Both the position numbers and the translations under genes were made by a program. 27,500 bases of DNA from contig JARBJD010000542.1 of the NCBI GenBank assembly GCA_033064195.1, positions 1 to 27,500 of the forward strand. The letters run 5' to 3'. Shown here one piece after another: positions 1 through 10,766 of this stretch; the first letter of the stretch is position 1, and each line of letters opens with the position of its first letter. The notes under the pieces are model-generated. The model was not told the DNA's origin and ran no database searches. It saw only the letters and a program-made list of their open reading frames with translations. This DNA is from Blattamonas nauphoetae. Its lineage: Eukaryota > Preaxostyla > Oxymonadida.

Positions 1-105
1 TGAGCAAAACGATCAGCTCCGCATTTGCTCAATAAGAGGTTTTCAACCTTCTCTGTGATTTTCTCGCCATTTCTCTGTCGTAGAATTAGGTATTTTTTTT
101 TTCTT

Positions 106-124
106 TAGGCATGGGCAACAGTCA
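106..124 (+). repeat. hAT left terminal inverted repeat
   Basis: TAGGCATGGGCAACAGTCA; one mismatch to the inverted copy at 4152-4170. It is preceded directly by the 8-bp target duplication TTTTTCTT (98-105). Confidence 0.85.
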
Positions 125-1779
125 GTCAAAGAGACCGAGTCCAGTCACCGAAATGAATCGAGTCAGTGACTCACCCCATAAGACAAATTCAAGAGGAATC
201 CAGACCCAAAACGCTCCCTTTCAATTTAACATCACTTCTTGATTGATCATCACCTTGTTTTCTTGGTTTTCTTTCTCAAAAATACGTTCACAATCTCCTT
301 CTCTTTCAATCGCTTTTTATGGTTTATCTTTCACATTTCACACTATTTTTTAGAAATAGACTCATTTTCAGATGAATCAAACGAATTTAGCCACAAGTCA
401 TCACTTCACCCCATACTTTTCTGGAGAGTCACTTTGAGTCACTGATCCGCCCATGCAATCATGCAAATAGTCACCAGACTGACTGGACTGTCCGATCTCC
501 TTTTCAACTGATACTCAGCGCGTGCATTGATCAGGTTTGGAATTCATTATTTTTACGTTTTTCGCTATTTGACAAAGGGACACCGATTTTGACCATCAGG
601 AATCGCACACCCAAACTGATGATCCGTATAGAAAATAAGGGTAACACTATCATTTGATACTTCTGTATGCTCTCTTGATCTGCATTAGTCATGTTTGATT
701 CTCAGAACATCTCCAGTCTCTCTTCTTGACCAGCCCAACAGAGCACCGTCTCACTCGTAACTATTGACAGTATTGTGTCCTCAACAATCTCAAGGTTGCT
801 CAACAAAGTATTTTAATGAGAATATTGACAATATTCTCTGCTCAGATCAACGTATCTCACTCAATATTGACAGTGATTGAACTCAACCAAAGATCTCGAC
901 AAAATCTTGACTCATGTCAGCATCGTTCCTCATTTCTCAACAAGAAATGGTATACTGTGAAAACTTTTGCTTTGTGGTTCCCTTCGATGCCCCATCTTTT
1001 TGCATCTTTCTTTTCTGGCCATTCAGTTTGATCTTCGCGGTTTCTCCCCTAATGTACCACTTAATTGCAGCTTTTGTTCATCCTTTTCTCGACTTCTTCG
1101 TCTCTCATCTTTCTCTCTTCACGTAGTCTCACAAGCTTCGCCAGGCACCATTTCTATCATTGTATGATGAGGGAAGAGAAACTGTGCCGGCGATGGAAGA
1201 ACAGCTCACTCTTTTCCCAAACATTACCCCCACTCTGAAAATAACATCCTCTTCCCTCGCAACGTGTCCCTCATCAACACTGAACGATCAGGTGGGAAAA
1301 ATGTCATGATTACTTGTAGACGGTTCATCCCCATTTGTTCCATCGAAAGTGTATTCTTGTTATTGCAAACCATCACTCTTCATTTCATGTGCAGACAGGT
1401 GTGTTCGTCGCTGGAGCAAATTATTAACTTCGAAGTTCTTTTCTTCTTCCTTGTTATTATTTTCTCATTTATTTGTTCCGTCGCATGATTGTGTGTTTCC
1501 TTCTTTTCAGCCGATTCATGGATCACCGTGATACACACCGCGTTGTTGATGGGAATCTCGTCTTCGAGTTGACGCGCATCTCCTCCTGTGGATGAGCAAG
1601 AACAGCCCGAATTGCATCTTGTTTGTTTGCTTCAAAACCATCAGCTCCACGTTGAACCTGTTAAATCCGTGTTCGTCCCACTTCTGTCGCAGATTGGCCG
1701 ACAACATTCCTGCCAGTTTTGGCTCCGAATGTGATGTGAATTGACCGAAATGAGGACTCCCGAATGAGATGACCATTCG

Positions 1780-2651
1780 ATGAGCCTGATCCTTTGGCTG
1801 TCGTTTCTGTTACTCTCGCCATCTTCAATACGATCCTTTCGACGCAACAACCCACGATCGTCCAAAAGTGATGCTGTGGTGATTGACGTTGTAATATTCG
1901 TCCCGTTGCAAGCAATTCTCGTTTATCCCTCATTCTTAAGCTTCCTTCGGTTTCACCCATTCACAAGCTTCCTTCGGACCTTCATCCCTCAAACAATCGT
2001 CTCTTCAGAAATAAAGATCTCTCTCCAAGGAATCTCTGATACTCAAATTTCAGGCCAGATTGAAGAGGCGGAAACATTGCTTGAAGTCGTTACTTCGTTA
2101 CTATCACTCAGCAACGTTGAGATCCTCGCCAATGCAGATTTCTCGATTGCTACGCTTCTAGAATCATCACGCATCAAGATTCAGAGTTCTATCCTGGACT
2201 TTGGAGGGAATTCACCCAATTCGTCGCTGATAGGGGCAGGATGACACTAATCGACATCATCATCAACGCTCGCCCCGATCCTGGAAGTGATGGACTTGTC
2301 CACGCAGACACCCACCTGACCATGGCCAAGTGTGTCCCACAGAACGTGTTTGTTGGTCTGTCTCCAATATTTGGTCCATGTTCGTCCTCTGTGGAAATCT
2401 CACTTTCCATCTTCGCTAATATCGACCACGCAGTCCCTCTGCCTTATTCGCCAAGCCCACCTGTTCTCCAACCCTCTTCGATCACATCGCTCAAGGCACA
2501 CTCCACAATTCTCACCTCTTCGACGATGGTGAACGTGTTCAACGATATCTTCGCTACAATCACGAATGCTCCGATTTTAGGTGAGGTCGTTGCTTTCCCA
2601 CGATGTCCTATGCGAATAACAGACTATCAAATGCGATATGCTCTCAACTAA
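1780..2651 (+). pseudogene. Decayed coding-like fragment inside the hAT element
   Basis: Two adjacent plus-strand open stretches (1780-2244 and 2241-2651, in different frames) encode Ser/Leu/Ile-rich sequence with short recurring phrases such as SLSNVEILANADFSIATLL and SSVEISLSIFANI. This alternation of short hydrophobic and serine-rich strands resembles the beta-helix-like repetitive ectodomains seen in large kinase-type proteins of oxymonads, but I cannot name a family. The frame changes, the unclear splice signals and the position inside a transposon favour a captured and decaying host fragment. Upstream, 470-1780 shows no convincing coding sequence. It contains a small palindrome with 9-nt arms at about 820-840 and several repeats of the phrase TATTGACA. 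Confidence 0.3.
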
Positions 2652-3279
2652 CACCGAAGAACCTGAAATAACGTGGACGGCTCTCATTCAACAACACTCG
2701 GTCACCGATGAACACTCCAATCTGGAGTGTGTATTAATTTCAGACGCTGGGCCAACGAGAGATCAGTCTGTCCAGTTGAAGTTGCTGAGAAAGATGAGAA
2801 GCAGACAAGCAAACATCATGCCCTATTCCGATCAGATTCTGCAGAAGCACGAACGCTTCGTCCGCTGTCACCTTCGCATTCCCTTTCCTCTCGCTCGGCG
2901 TGTCTCCTCGCTCTCCTTCGGGTGGAGTGTCGAGTGGCTGAGAACTCCCATTCTGTCTTCGTCGCGAACGAACTCCCTCGCTCGATACAGGTTGAACACA
3001 AACAGCAGCTGCGACTCGGATTGGGAAGGATACTGTTGTGTGGCGTGCTGGGTGAGGGAGGGCTGTGTCGGCTGGTCGGGAGGAAGGTCGAAAGGAGAGG
3101 CGGGGGGAGTGTTGGGGGTGGCGAAGGAGAGGATGGGAAGGCGGAGCGAGGAAGAAGCGACCATCCCCACAATTCGGAACGGAACCGGCGTACATGGCTG
3201 AGACACAAGACAGAACAGAATCATCGAAGAGAAGAACAATACAAGAACGAGTGAACACAAACACTCTCACTCTCCCCTC

Positions 3280-3530
3280 GTCGACTCCCACACAACCGCT
3301 ACTTCTTTCTCGTCCCTCGCGTTCCTCAGCCACTGCATCATCACCGCTCGGAACGAGTCAGGCCCAATCAGACTGCTATCCACTGTCTTCGTGTGTTTCA
3401 GCCAGCCCAGCATCGGCCTTTGTCTGGCCTCTTCCTTCTTCGTGGCATCGGTACTTTGAACTGTCTTTCAGTCATCCTGTTCGTCGTCGGAATCGTCGTG
3501 AGCGAGTCGACTCCTGCGACCGACTCGAAT
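3280..3530 (+). pseudogene. Possible membrane-protein gene fragment inside the hAT element
   Basis: Translation of the plus strand gives hydrophobic runs in two neighbouring frames, including LLSTVFVCFSQPSIGLCLAS at roughly 3370-3430 and LNCLSVILFVVGIVV at roughly 3455-3500. These would be plausible transmembrane segments of a captured gene that has lost its frame. No family is recognisable and chance hydrophobicity is possible. Confidence 0.2.
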
Positions 3531-3540
3531 GTGAGTTTCC

Positions 3541-3790
3541 GAACGAGGAGAGAGGAGGGGAGCGATGGGACGAGGTGAGCGTGTCTCCGAATGATTGAGA
3601 CGAAGAAGAGCGAGGAGAAAAGAGCAGAGACGGGCGATTCTCTTCTTCGTCCTCGTCGTCCTTCGAGACGAAGTGGAGATGCGTAGGACTCAGAAAGACG
3701 TCGAATGAGACATTCACTGAGAAGAAGGAGAGGAGAGGAGAGAGAGCGAAGGAAGGAGAAGGACAAACGAAGGAAGGCGGAGAACAGACT
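3541..3790 (+). repeat. Long purine-rich (A/G) tract
   Basis: About 250 bp with strong A/G bias on the plus strand, dominated by GAGGAG, GAAGAA and GAGA phrases. A shorter G-rich stretch at about 3050-3150 includes runs of six and five G. Both lie inside the hAT element. Open frames across these tracts on either strand encode only low-complexity Arg/Glu or Ser/Leu protein and are not treated as genes. Confidence 0.6.
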
Positions 3791-4151
3791 GTAGATTTCT
3801 GTATTTTCGTCACATTCACAATAACCACCAAGATTCACTTTCCTTTCTCATTCATCAGTCAAGGAAGTTTTCTCTCAAAATTTCACTCGATCTCCTGTTT
3901 TCATTTGCATATTTTCCATGAATATGTCAGGGTTGTTGTCTGGAGACTCGATCGTTGTGACTCGCCCATGAGGCATAATTTTGATCATTTCGAATTCCTC
4001 ACTCAACGATTTGTCGGATTTCCTTTCAAAAAAGTATGAAAAGAGTACATTATGTGCTCAAACATCTACTGAACCGATCTTGTCACAAATCCACACATTT
4101 ATTCACTCAATCATGGGCCAAATCGAGTCAGTCCTTAAAAGTTGAGTCAGG

Positions 4152-4170
4152 TGACTGGTGCCCATGCCTA
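4152..4170 (-). repeat. hAT right terminal inverted repeat
   Basis: TGACTGGTGCCCATGCCTA on the plus strand, the inverted partner of 106-124. It is followed directly by the second copy of the 8-bp target duplication (4171-4178). Confidence 0.85.
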
Positions 4171-4283
4171 TTTTTCTTTTCAAAAAAGAATCACCCAAAG
4201 TGTCAGAGTGGCAAAAAGTGAACTTTCTCTGCCTCCGCCAACAGTGTTTTACCCATAAATTCCTCCGGTTCCGAAACCCCTGG

Positions 4284-4293
4284 ATGGGCGCGA
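4284..4293 (+). promoter_or_regulatory. Candidate upstream element of the SPRY gene
   Basis: ATGGGCGCGA lies 37 bp before the ATG at 4321. The same 10 bp lies exactly 37 bp before the ATG of the paralogue at 22062. The sequence between is only partly conserved, so the motif may be a promoter or start-site element, or simply shared ancestry of the duplicated block. The hAT insertion ends only about 150 bp upstream of this start. Confidence 0.35.
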
Positions 4294-4320
4294 TCATCAT
4301 TCTCTCAATAATCTGAATCC

Positions 4321-5160
4321 ATGACGCTCTCCTCAACTGACACTGAAGATAACATCCATCTTGTGTCGTCTGTCGATTCGGAGAGACTGATCAACCACTC
4401 CTCATCGTCGCATCCGAACTCAATGTCAAATTCGAGATCTACTGCCACTGCTTCCGTTCCAGCCCATCTTATTACTCTTCCGCCTCTTCTGTTCACAGAC
4501 ATATCCCATTTCATCATTAATGGCACTGCTATCACTCGTTCGGAAGTAGCTCTGGGTTTTCTTGGATTCGCTCGCCACTCCACTGCTCTCCTGAAAACTC
4601 CAATCACACAAGGTATTGTGTCAGTCACGATCACAATTCTATCTCTGCCCAGCATAAATTGTGAGTCCTTTGTCTTCTTCATAGTCCTCAGATTTCGTTC
4701 GATTTGGTCTTCTCGACTCGACTGCCGCTGTCCCCAAATTGGGTGAAATCCTTGGAGATAATGTGAAGAGTGTGTTTTCCTCTTCCTCATCTCTTCAGAT
4801 TCACTCTCACTCAATTCAGTGACTGGGAATCTCAGCCACAACACACCATCCACGGGATACTCGCCTCAATTTGAGTTCTGCCACTCCGAATTGAGAGAAG
4901 GAGATTGTGTGCGGATGGAGGTGGACATGGAATCGACACCTCGAACAGTCCAATTCTTTGTGAATCGCGAAAGTGGCCGCTATTTCGTTTCAGGTCTTCC
5001 CCCATCAGTCAAAATTGGTGTTTGTTTCTCTTTGTCCTTTAATTTGTCTTTCCAGTTCACCATTTTTGGGCAAGAAACATCTTTCCGAAACGACAGAATC
5101 GCACGACAAGAAAGACCAACACCGATCACCCCAGAAATGAGAGAAATCATGTGGAATTAA
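4321..5160 (+). CDS. SPRY-domain protein (copy 1), four exons
   Basis: This is a stand-alone SPRY/B30.2-type domain protein, a beta-sandwich fold normally used for protein binding; the partner is unknown. Exons are 4321-4660, 4692-4769, 4799-5019 and 5056-5160, giving 247 residues. The introns are 31, 29 and 36 nt with GT..AG ends, and splicing restores one continuous SPRY reading. Recognisable landmarks are LPPLLFTDISHFIINGTAIT near the start of the domain, FGLLDSTAAVPKLGEILG, then EGDCVRMEVDMESTPRTVQF, FVN and SGLPPSVKIG, and finally TSFRNDRI. The start was chosen because the first exon is exactly 340 nt long here, in the copy at 18227 and in the copy at 22062. No kinase or other domain is attached in this window, although related SPRY domains are often fused to kinases in oxymonads. 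The third intron is in frame and stop-free, so unspliced message would read through it. Confidence 0.82.
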
Positions 5161-6074
5161 GCCCAGGACACAGATGTATACTCTGACTGCTCTTACTGTT
5201 CTTCGACAGAACCGCGATCCATTGTCGAAGCCCGTCCAAGCACTCCAACATTCTCCGTCTTCATTCTCCGCGATGTCCATTCATTACGCTCTCCATCATT
5301 CCATACACTCTCTCTGCTCTCCCTTTTCAATGTGATGCTCGAATGATCTATCCACTTGATGCAGCAGGTGTGGATGGAATGACAAGAACGACGAACGTGG
5401 AATTCGGGCCGACGAGGGACATCGTGCTGGTCATCCAATCCATCAGCACAGCATCATTTCGGTTGATTGGTCTCCCTCACCGCGTTTACATGAAATATAT
5501 TATTCTGCTCTCCCAACAACATGACACGTCGACATCACATCGCCACAAGTCCCTCCGCATTGACAATCGGAATGGTTATGTGCTGATGCATTATCAAGAC
5601 AGCATTTACAGCACCCCAACGAAGTAGAGCATACAAAAATGAAATACAAAGCGCATATGGACATAATTAGTTTTCGCAAACATTGGAAAGCGACAATGGG
5701 TGATTTCCACAAACCGTCTCTGAACAATCCTGACAACGGCATTTCGCGAGCCATTTCGAGTGTTTCTGTGTTTGTGGGAGAGCTGAGGTTCCGAATCATG
5801 AAGCAATATATTTTGGATTGCATGGCGACAGAGCAGAAGAAACAAGACGATCCTGCTGTTTATGTGGTCACCAGATTCTGAACAGAGAAGTGGACATCAC
5901 ACAGCACGATATATTGCCTCCTTTTCCATTTTTCCATCTCATTTATCGCATACAAGCCAAAGAATATTGTTTTGGAGAGGCCCATCAAGGAAATGCTTGC
6001 TTAACCACTTTAGAAGAAAGAAGTGAGTAATCCAATGACGTGACAAATGAAGAGAGGTGTCGTGAGGTGAATTA
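5161..6074. repeat. Non-coding dispersed repeat between SPRY gene and CRN-RHS relic
   Basis: No convincing gene is present. Segments of this region recur elsewhere: 5206-5480 matches 22955-23230, 5655-5785 matches 23501-23613 and 24320-24445, and 5786-6110 matches 24446-24780. A weaker copy lies at about 19700-19830 and a vestige near 21640-21740. The copies do not conserve a reading frame, so the short frames here are taken as chance. The last part, next to the CRN-RHS stop, is almost identical in both blocks. Confidence 0.6.
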
Positions 6075-8175
6075 TCACTTGCCCTTTCCTTCCTCCCCTT
6101 CTCTCAAATCATCAGCTTCCCCATCGTTCGTCGATGCGACGCGATTGTCGCCAACTGGCACTTCCGTTTCCAGTTTGGTGCCTGGACCAACCGTCAGATC
6201 TAGCTTCATCACAAAACAGTCTCGGAAGTCTTGGCTGTCTGTCTCCCACTTCACTTCGATATTTGGTACAGCCAGCCGCGCGTCGTCCTGGTTCACGTCG
6301 TGTTTCATGGTCAAGGATCGGTTCTCTTGCAGTCTCGTCGCCAGTGCCAGCAAGCGGGATGCAAACACACTCACTGGCTGATTGGAGAGGTGCGAGGCGA
6401 TCAGAGGGACGAACGCGCTGCCCATTTACTTCTCGTCGAGTGTGATCCCATCCTGTCCAAATAAAGGTGTCATGTCTTGGAAAGTGTTGTGTAAGAAAGC
6501 GCTGAGAGCGCGGGGATTCAATCCAAACACTTCAATCACATTCAAACAAGCGACCAAGTTGGTCGGGGCAAAGATTTGTTCGCTCCCTCTCCTTGCTCAG
6601 TTTCTGAATGTGTGGGATTCATCCCTTCTGGAGGATCCGTCTCTTCCGAATCCGTCACATCCGAACCGGTAGACGTCCACTGGGGGGTGTGTGGAGTGTG
6701 TCTGTCCTGCTTGCTGAGGCTGTGGTTTGAAGCTGAGGAAATCTTGATGCTGGCAGGAGACAGCCGTGTGCTCCGAGCAGCTGGATCACCAGAGGATGCA
6801 GGTTGAGAATTGCATCGGTGGGAACTGTTCGGATCCAGTGCTATCGTTCGGTCATCCCCAGACACCGCAGCATCGCGTAGAACTCCTGTTTCGTCCAAAA
6901 CGGATAGTTGCCTTCATACTTCGTGCCAGTGGGTTTAAAACGTTTGATTTGAACTGTGTATGTTGCGGGCGAAGCTGTGTAAACTGTGAAGTAATTGTTC
7001 ATGCCTGGGGAAATGGACGGATCCACAGAGTCCACAATGTGAATCACCGGCCAACCGTCCGTGTACCATGTTTCCCGAAGCGGCGAATAGTGGCTTCGAA
7101 CTGAGATGGGGTTGCTTCGATTCGATTTATCAACAAGAATCGAGATCACGGGCATCTCTGGGAGGACATAGAGAATCGCCTGAAAAGCATGGAAAACGAG
7201 AAACGAACAAACCACAAAATCCAACCGCTGCATCAGACAGTGAATAAGATAAAGCAGCATCTGCGACTTCCCCGTTCCTGGTTGTCCGTTCACACAAATC
7301 GCTCGATACAAATTGTGTCCCATGAGAGTTGGACCGACGAGTGTGGTGAAAGGTGAGACATCCGCACGGTTGCGAGCAATCCAATCCGGAGTTTCTTCGA
7401 TTGATCTCTGCAGTTCTTTGTCTTTAGTGGCTTGCTTATCGAGCCCGTCGGTGAAGTAGTCCTGGCGGAGATTGTCCAGGGCTTGGTCGTTAATAGGATC
7501 ACCTGTAATAAATTGCCAAAAATGCGCAATCACTCCGATATGAAATTCTTCCCAGCAATCTCGGATGTACATTTGTTTTCGATCTCTGAACTTTGAAACA
7601 AATGTCGGCATCCAGACGACTCGGTCTTCTGCCTTTGTGTAATACAGGTTGTACAGACTCCCCATCAGCTGCAAACGATTGTTCAGCTGATCCACAGTTT
7701 CATCAACAAAGAGCGTCGGGTCCTCACAAAGGATTCGGGGAATAGCGACAACGTGCATTGGTTTGCGTCTGCCATCTTCCTCAACTGGCCAGTATTTCAG
7801 CAAACTTCTGAGCGTCGCTGACGGATTGTATTGATACCCAGACCAACCAACCAGCTTGAGCCATTCCGTATTTCCTGGTTGAAGTGAAGGGTCTAATTTG
7901 TCTTGTCCTTGAAGCTTATCTGGTTTGCGGTCTGGAGGCTCAGTACAAGGGAATTGAATCGTAATGTACACGTGAGAAACTCCGAGGGTTGAGGCAAGTT
8001 CACGGTACAAATCTGTGACGGTGAACGAGAGTGGTACTTCGATTCGACGGCCATCACTGGCTAATTGAGGATTGGGAGGGGGTAAATTAGAAGAAGAGTC
8101 TGGCGTTGGATCTTCATAAACATTGCTGACAACGACGAGATTATACTCGAAAGTGAAAGGGTCAGCCACGGCCAT
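6075..8175 (-). pseudogene. CRN-RHS (Crinkler/RHS-type) gene relic 1
   Basis: This is a paralogue of the whole genes at 11493-14504 and 24743-26815. The N-terminal 444 residues (6841-8175) are open and carry the header region with the phrases TVTDLYRELAS and SHVYITIQFPC, a GWSGYQYNP motif, and the P-loop NTPase with Walker A GQPGTGKS at residues 297-304 and a Walker B-like ISILVD strand. The C-terminal half is recognisable down to 6075, where its end matches the copy at 24743, but it is no longer in one frame. I judge the gene broken, with a small number of breaks (about two to four). Its C-terminal part belongs to the subtype without the nuclease-like core. It faces the ARM-repeat gene at 8291 across 115 bp. 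The N-terminal part could still be expressed. Confidence 0.72.
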
Positions 8176-8290
8176 GATGAACGCTGAATGGGAGAAATTG
8201 AAGCGCCTATTTGGGACATCGGTCTGGCCCTTATTTCTGACTTTTCACATCATTCCTGGACTCGGAAGGTGTCACTGTCTTCATTGGGAG
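8176..8290. promoter_or_regulatory. Divergent 5' region between CRN-RHS relic 1 and ARM gene 1
   Basis: This 115-bp gap separates two start codons pointing away from each other. It contains at 8191-8220 a conserved motif with the core TTGAAGCGCCTATTTGGGAC. The same motif stands at 14520-14549 and, slightly changed, at 26834-26862, each time just upstream of a CRN-RHS start. The ARM reading frame stays open through this gap back to an ATG at 8174 that overlaps the CRN-RHS ATG on the other strand, so a 39-residue longer ARM protein is possible. Confidence 0.5.
8191..8220 (-). promoter_or_regulatory. Conserved motif upstream of CRN-RHS start
   Basis: The core on the plus strand is TTGAAGCGCCTATTTGGGAC. 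Read on the minus strand it ends about 15 nt before the CRN-RHS ATG, and the same spacing is seen in the other copies. It may be a core promoter or start-site element, or 5' untranslated sequence. Confidence 0.45.
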
Positions 8291-10426
8291 ATGCACCAAC
8301 GATTCATTGATTTTGAGGGATCTGTTGTGGAAGCAGACAACCATGAGGGCGATGGCGATTCTATTCGACTGAGATCATCACGACGAATCGGATTACCCCA
8401 ACCAAATCCGCTCTTCGGTCTCGGCCAGAGCATCTCTGATCATATCTCCAAGCTTTCTGCGTCATTGGAGAGGAATGATGACGTTTTTCTGTTGTCAACG
8501 CTCACTTCAATGGTGAAGCTGACTAAGAGTTCTGATGATGATGAAATTGTGACGGTGTTCCTTGAAGAAAACGTGATTGACAAGCTTCTTGGAATTGTTT
8601 CGTCGCATGACGATGGAGCGATTTTGGTATTTTGCTTCTTTCATGATGTCTCCAGAAGCCAGTGTATTCCCTCCTTGCTCTTCTGAGTGTGCCATTGGAT
8701 TGTTGATTTTGTTCAGCGTGTGTGTCGGCAGCAGTTGTGTCAAAAATCATGGTTCCCGACTTCTTGTGGAAGAGTCTGTCGAAGATCTCTCTAGCGGATG
8801 ATGCGCTTGCCCTGAGTGTTTGTGTTCTTCTTTCTCCAAAAGATTCTTTATTTTTGAAGGTTCTGAATATGTTGTACAATTCAGCTATCACTGGGGATGA
8901 TTACTGTGCGTTTGAAGTGGGCTGTGATGTCACTGCTCATCTCCTGCGATACCTGTTTACATGCCAACCCTCTACTGTTGTTCGAAATGAGAAGAGTTGC
9001 TGTGGGAAATTGGAACTGGCGGAGAGTCGAAAACAGACGATTGAAACTTGCCTGCTTCTGTTGACCGCGCTGATCAAGGAATCGTTTCCAGAGGCTCTGA
9101 AGGAAGAAGTTGTGGCAGCATGTGTTCCGTACTTTGTGAGCAGCGACAGGGAGATACAACTGCTGGCACTGAAATATGCGCGTCATTTTGTGTCGAAATC
9201 AAAAATGGAGACATTCTTGCAGTTCTCGCTTCCAAACAACCAGATGGATGCCTCGGACCAGACAAGGATACCCGTTCTCTCTTATCTTGTGGACTTGCTG
9301 AGAGAGAAGCAGGTTGACTACGAGCAGAACGTGCGAGCATTCCACGTGCTCCGGCGAGTGTGTGCAGACATCAGAGACCAACTTAAGCAACAAGAAGGAT
9401 GGCCACAGTCAGAACCCACTTGTCTCCGAACAGTCGAAAGCGATGTGATGGCTATATTTCGGAATTGCTTGAAGACGATTGGGTCGGTTCTTGTGATCTT
9501 CGGGGAGATTGCATATTTGTCAGAGGAACTGGAACAGGTGTGCGATCTTTTTTTTTCATTTTTTGGAGATTGTGATCGACAGTGGGTTTTATCCGTCGTT
9601 GGGAAGACTGCTGGACTGGTCGATTATCGTCACGAGTGATGGGACTCCGCCTCCCACGATGTCGGCAGGGGATGATTATGAGTATTTCCGAACCGCAGTA
9701 GAGACGGATTCTGAGTTGGAGGAGCCTTTTGATGTTCTTGAACCAATCAAAACTGCCTTCCGACAACACAGCTGGCGACGACCTCTTGCATATCGGGACA
9801 GCCTTCGAAAGTTCGTTCTGCACGATACTGTGGACCACACTCTGTTCATGCCTGATGTTCTTGCCCTGATCAATGCCCAATATTCTCTGATGAAGAATGT
9901 GCTGTTCATTGTGGGAAACGCGTTTGGTGGGACACCTGCACATGCGGAGATTGCACTGTTTTCGCTATTTCCGGGCTTTCCAGCGACAGAGGCGACGAGG
10001 AAAGTGATTGTGACTCTGCAAACATTCTTTTCCCGACTCCCGCTGAAATTGATGAAGGACCTGATGCGCTGTGTTTACGTGTTGGCTGACCTGCCACCGG
10101 AGCATCAATTGGTGTTGGTTGAGTCAGAACTGCTGCAGTTTGTGTGGGGTCGTCGAAGAGATCTGAAAAGTGGTACTGCGAGTTTTCTGGTGGATTCATT
10201 CATCCTGCTTCTCCAACCCAACGACGAATCATCGCCCGCAGTCGCAAGAGCTCTTCTGGAACGGATTGGAAACGAGTCATTTGCATCGGATTTGGATCAG
10301 ATGTGCAACCACCGATTGCCGGACATCAGAGAGTGTTACGAACGCCTGCGCACGTTTCTGGAGACAATTTCCAAAGATTGCCTTTTCACCGTCCCATCAC
10401 TGCCTGTCAACCGATCCTCCACCTAA
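8291..10426 (+). CDS. Armadillo/HEAT-repeat protein (copy 1), four exons
   Basis: This is a helical-repeat protein of 681 residues with no recognised catalytic motif. Exons are 8291-8626, 8656-8686, 8717-9537 and 9569-10426; the introns are 29, 30 and 31 nt, GT..AG, and each splice restores the frame. Its leucine-rich amphipathic helices, such as NVIDKLLGIVSSHDD, CLLLLTALIKESF, REIQLLALKYARHF and NVLFIVGNAFGGTP, are typical of ARM/HEAT solenoids. A basic patch near the N-terminus (RLRSSRR) and the GNAFGGTP phrase vaguely recall importin-alpha, but that is only suggestive. The Met at 8291 was chosen because it follows the conserved 5' motif; an ATG at 8174 would add 39 residues. The tiny 31-nt second exon is unusual. 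The gene is head-to-head with CRN-RHS relic 1. Its first 1.55 kb are about 98% identical to the copy at 14620. Confidence 0.8.
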
Positions 10427-10766
10427 ACACCACTTCACCATTAATAGTCTGTTCATTTCGTTATTCAAGTGATTTCATGTTTATTATCAGCGCCAATTGG
10501 GTCAATGTTCACACGCAGGTCAGTCGAGAGAAAACATATTGTGGAAAAATGGACCAATAAATGAAGTGGAAATCCAATGTTGTGGCAAAGAAAGAGACGT
10601 GTATTGTGTTGAATTAATGCTGTCCTCGACATTTCCCGCTGGTACGTTTCTTTTTCCGAGTTTTCCTCTTTTGGCTACAGTCTGAATCCTGTTCATCGTC
10701 ATCTTTCGACGACTGAACCCTTTTCTGTTTCTGGGGCATATAATCGACCTTGTCACTTTCCCCTCC
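10427..10766 (+). other. 3' region of ARM gene 1
   Basis: No gene seen. An AATAAA polyadenylation-type signal lies at 10556-10561, about 130 nt after the stop codon. The whole stretch is closely matched downstream of the second ARM copy (16758-17097), where that hexamer has changed. Confidence 0.5.

Larger units (their letters stand above)
106..4170. mobile_element. hAT-family DNA transposon, apparently non-autonomous
   Basis: The ends are 19-bp inverted repeats matching at 18 of 19 positions: TAGGCATGGGCAACAGTCA at 106-124, and the reverse complement of TAGGCATGGGCACCAGTCA at 4152-4170. The 8 bp outside each end are identical (TTTTTCTT, 98-105 and 4171-4178). An 8-bp target duplication and a terminus of the type TAG..TGGGCAA are hallmarks of the hAT superfamily. 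Both subterminal regions (about the first 370 and last 230 bp) are rich in GAGTCA/TGACTC motifs, typical of hAT transposase-binding zones. I found no frame with a BED finger, an RNase H-like core or a hATC dimerisation motif, so it probably needs transposase from elsewhere. The 4.07-kb interior holds decayed coding-like sequence and purine-rich tracts, suggesting capture of host DNA. The T-rich target duplication is of low complexity, but the matching termini make chance unlikely. Confidence 0.82.
4276..8175. repeat. Segmental duplication unit 2, first copy (partner 22017-26815)
   Basis: SPRY gene, non-coding repeat and converging CRN-RHS gene of the header-plus-NTPase subtype appear in the same order and orientation at 22017-26815. 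The second copy is longer by the inserted leucine-rich-repeat fragment. Confidence 0.65.

Noticed and set aside
449-456. GCCCATGC as the right end of a short nested hAT copy starting at 106
   Set aside because: Only 8 bp match the terminus and no target duplication accompanies it; the end at 4170 matches over 19 bp with an exact duplication.
3451-3471. Possible 21-nt intron between two hydrophobic stretches in the hAT interior
   Set aside because: Shorter than every supported intron here, and joining at it does not produce a continuous hydrophobic frame.
2740-3838. Long minus-strand frames of 119-197 codons and overlapping plus-strand frames
   Set aside because: They are low-complexity Arg/Ser/Pro/Leu translations across purine-rich tracts, open in several frames at once, with no domain.
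5343-5881. Short plus-strand frames of 80-94 codons in the non-coding repeat
   Set aside because: The paralogous copies at 22950-23330 and 24320-24670 do not keep these frames.
8507-8891. Minus-strand frames of 78 and 122 codons, repeated at 14836-15220
   Set aside because: They are antisense to ARM exons and recur only because the ARM gene is duplicated.
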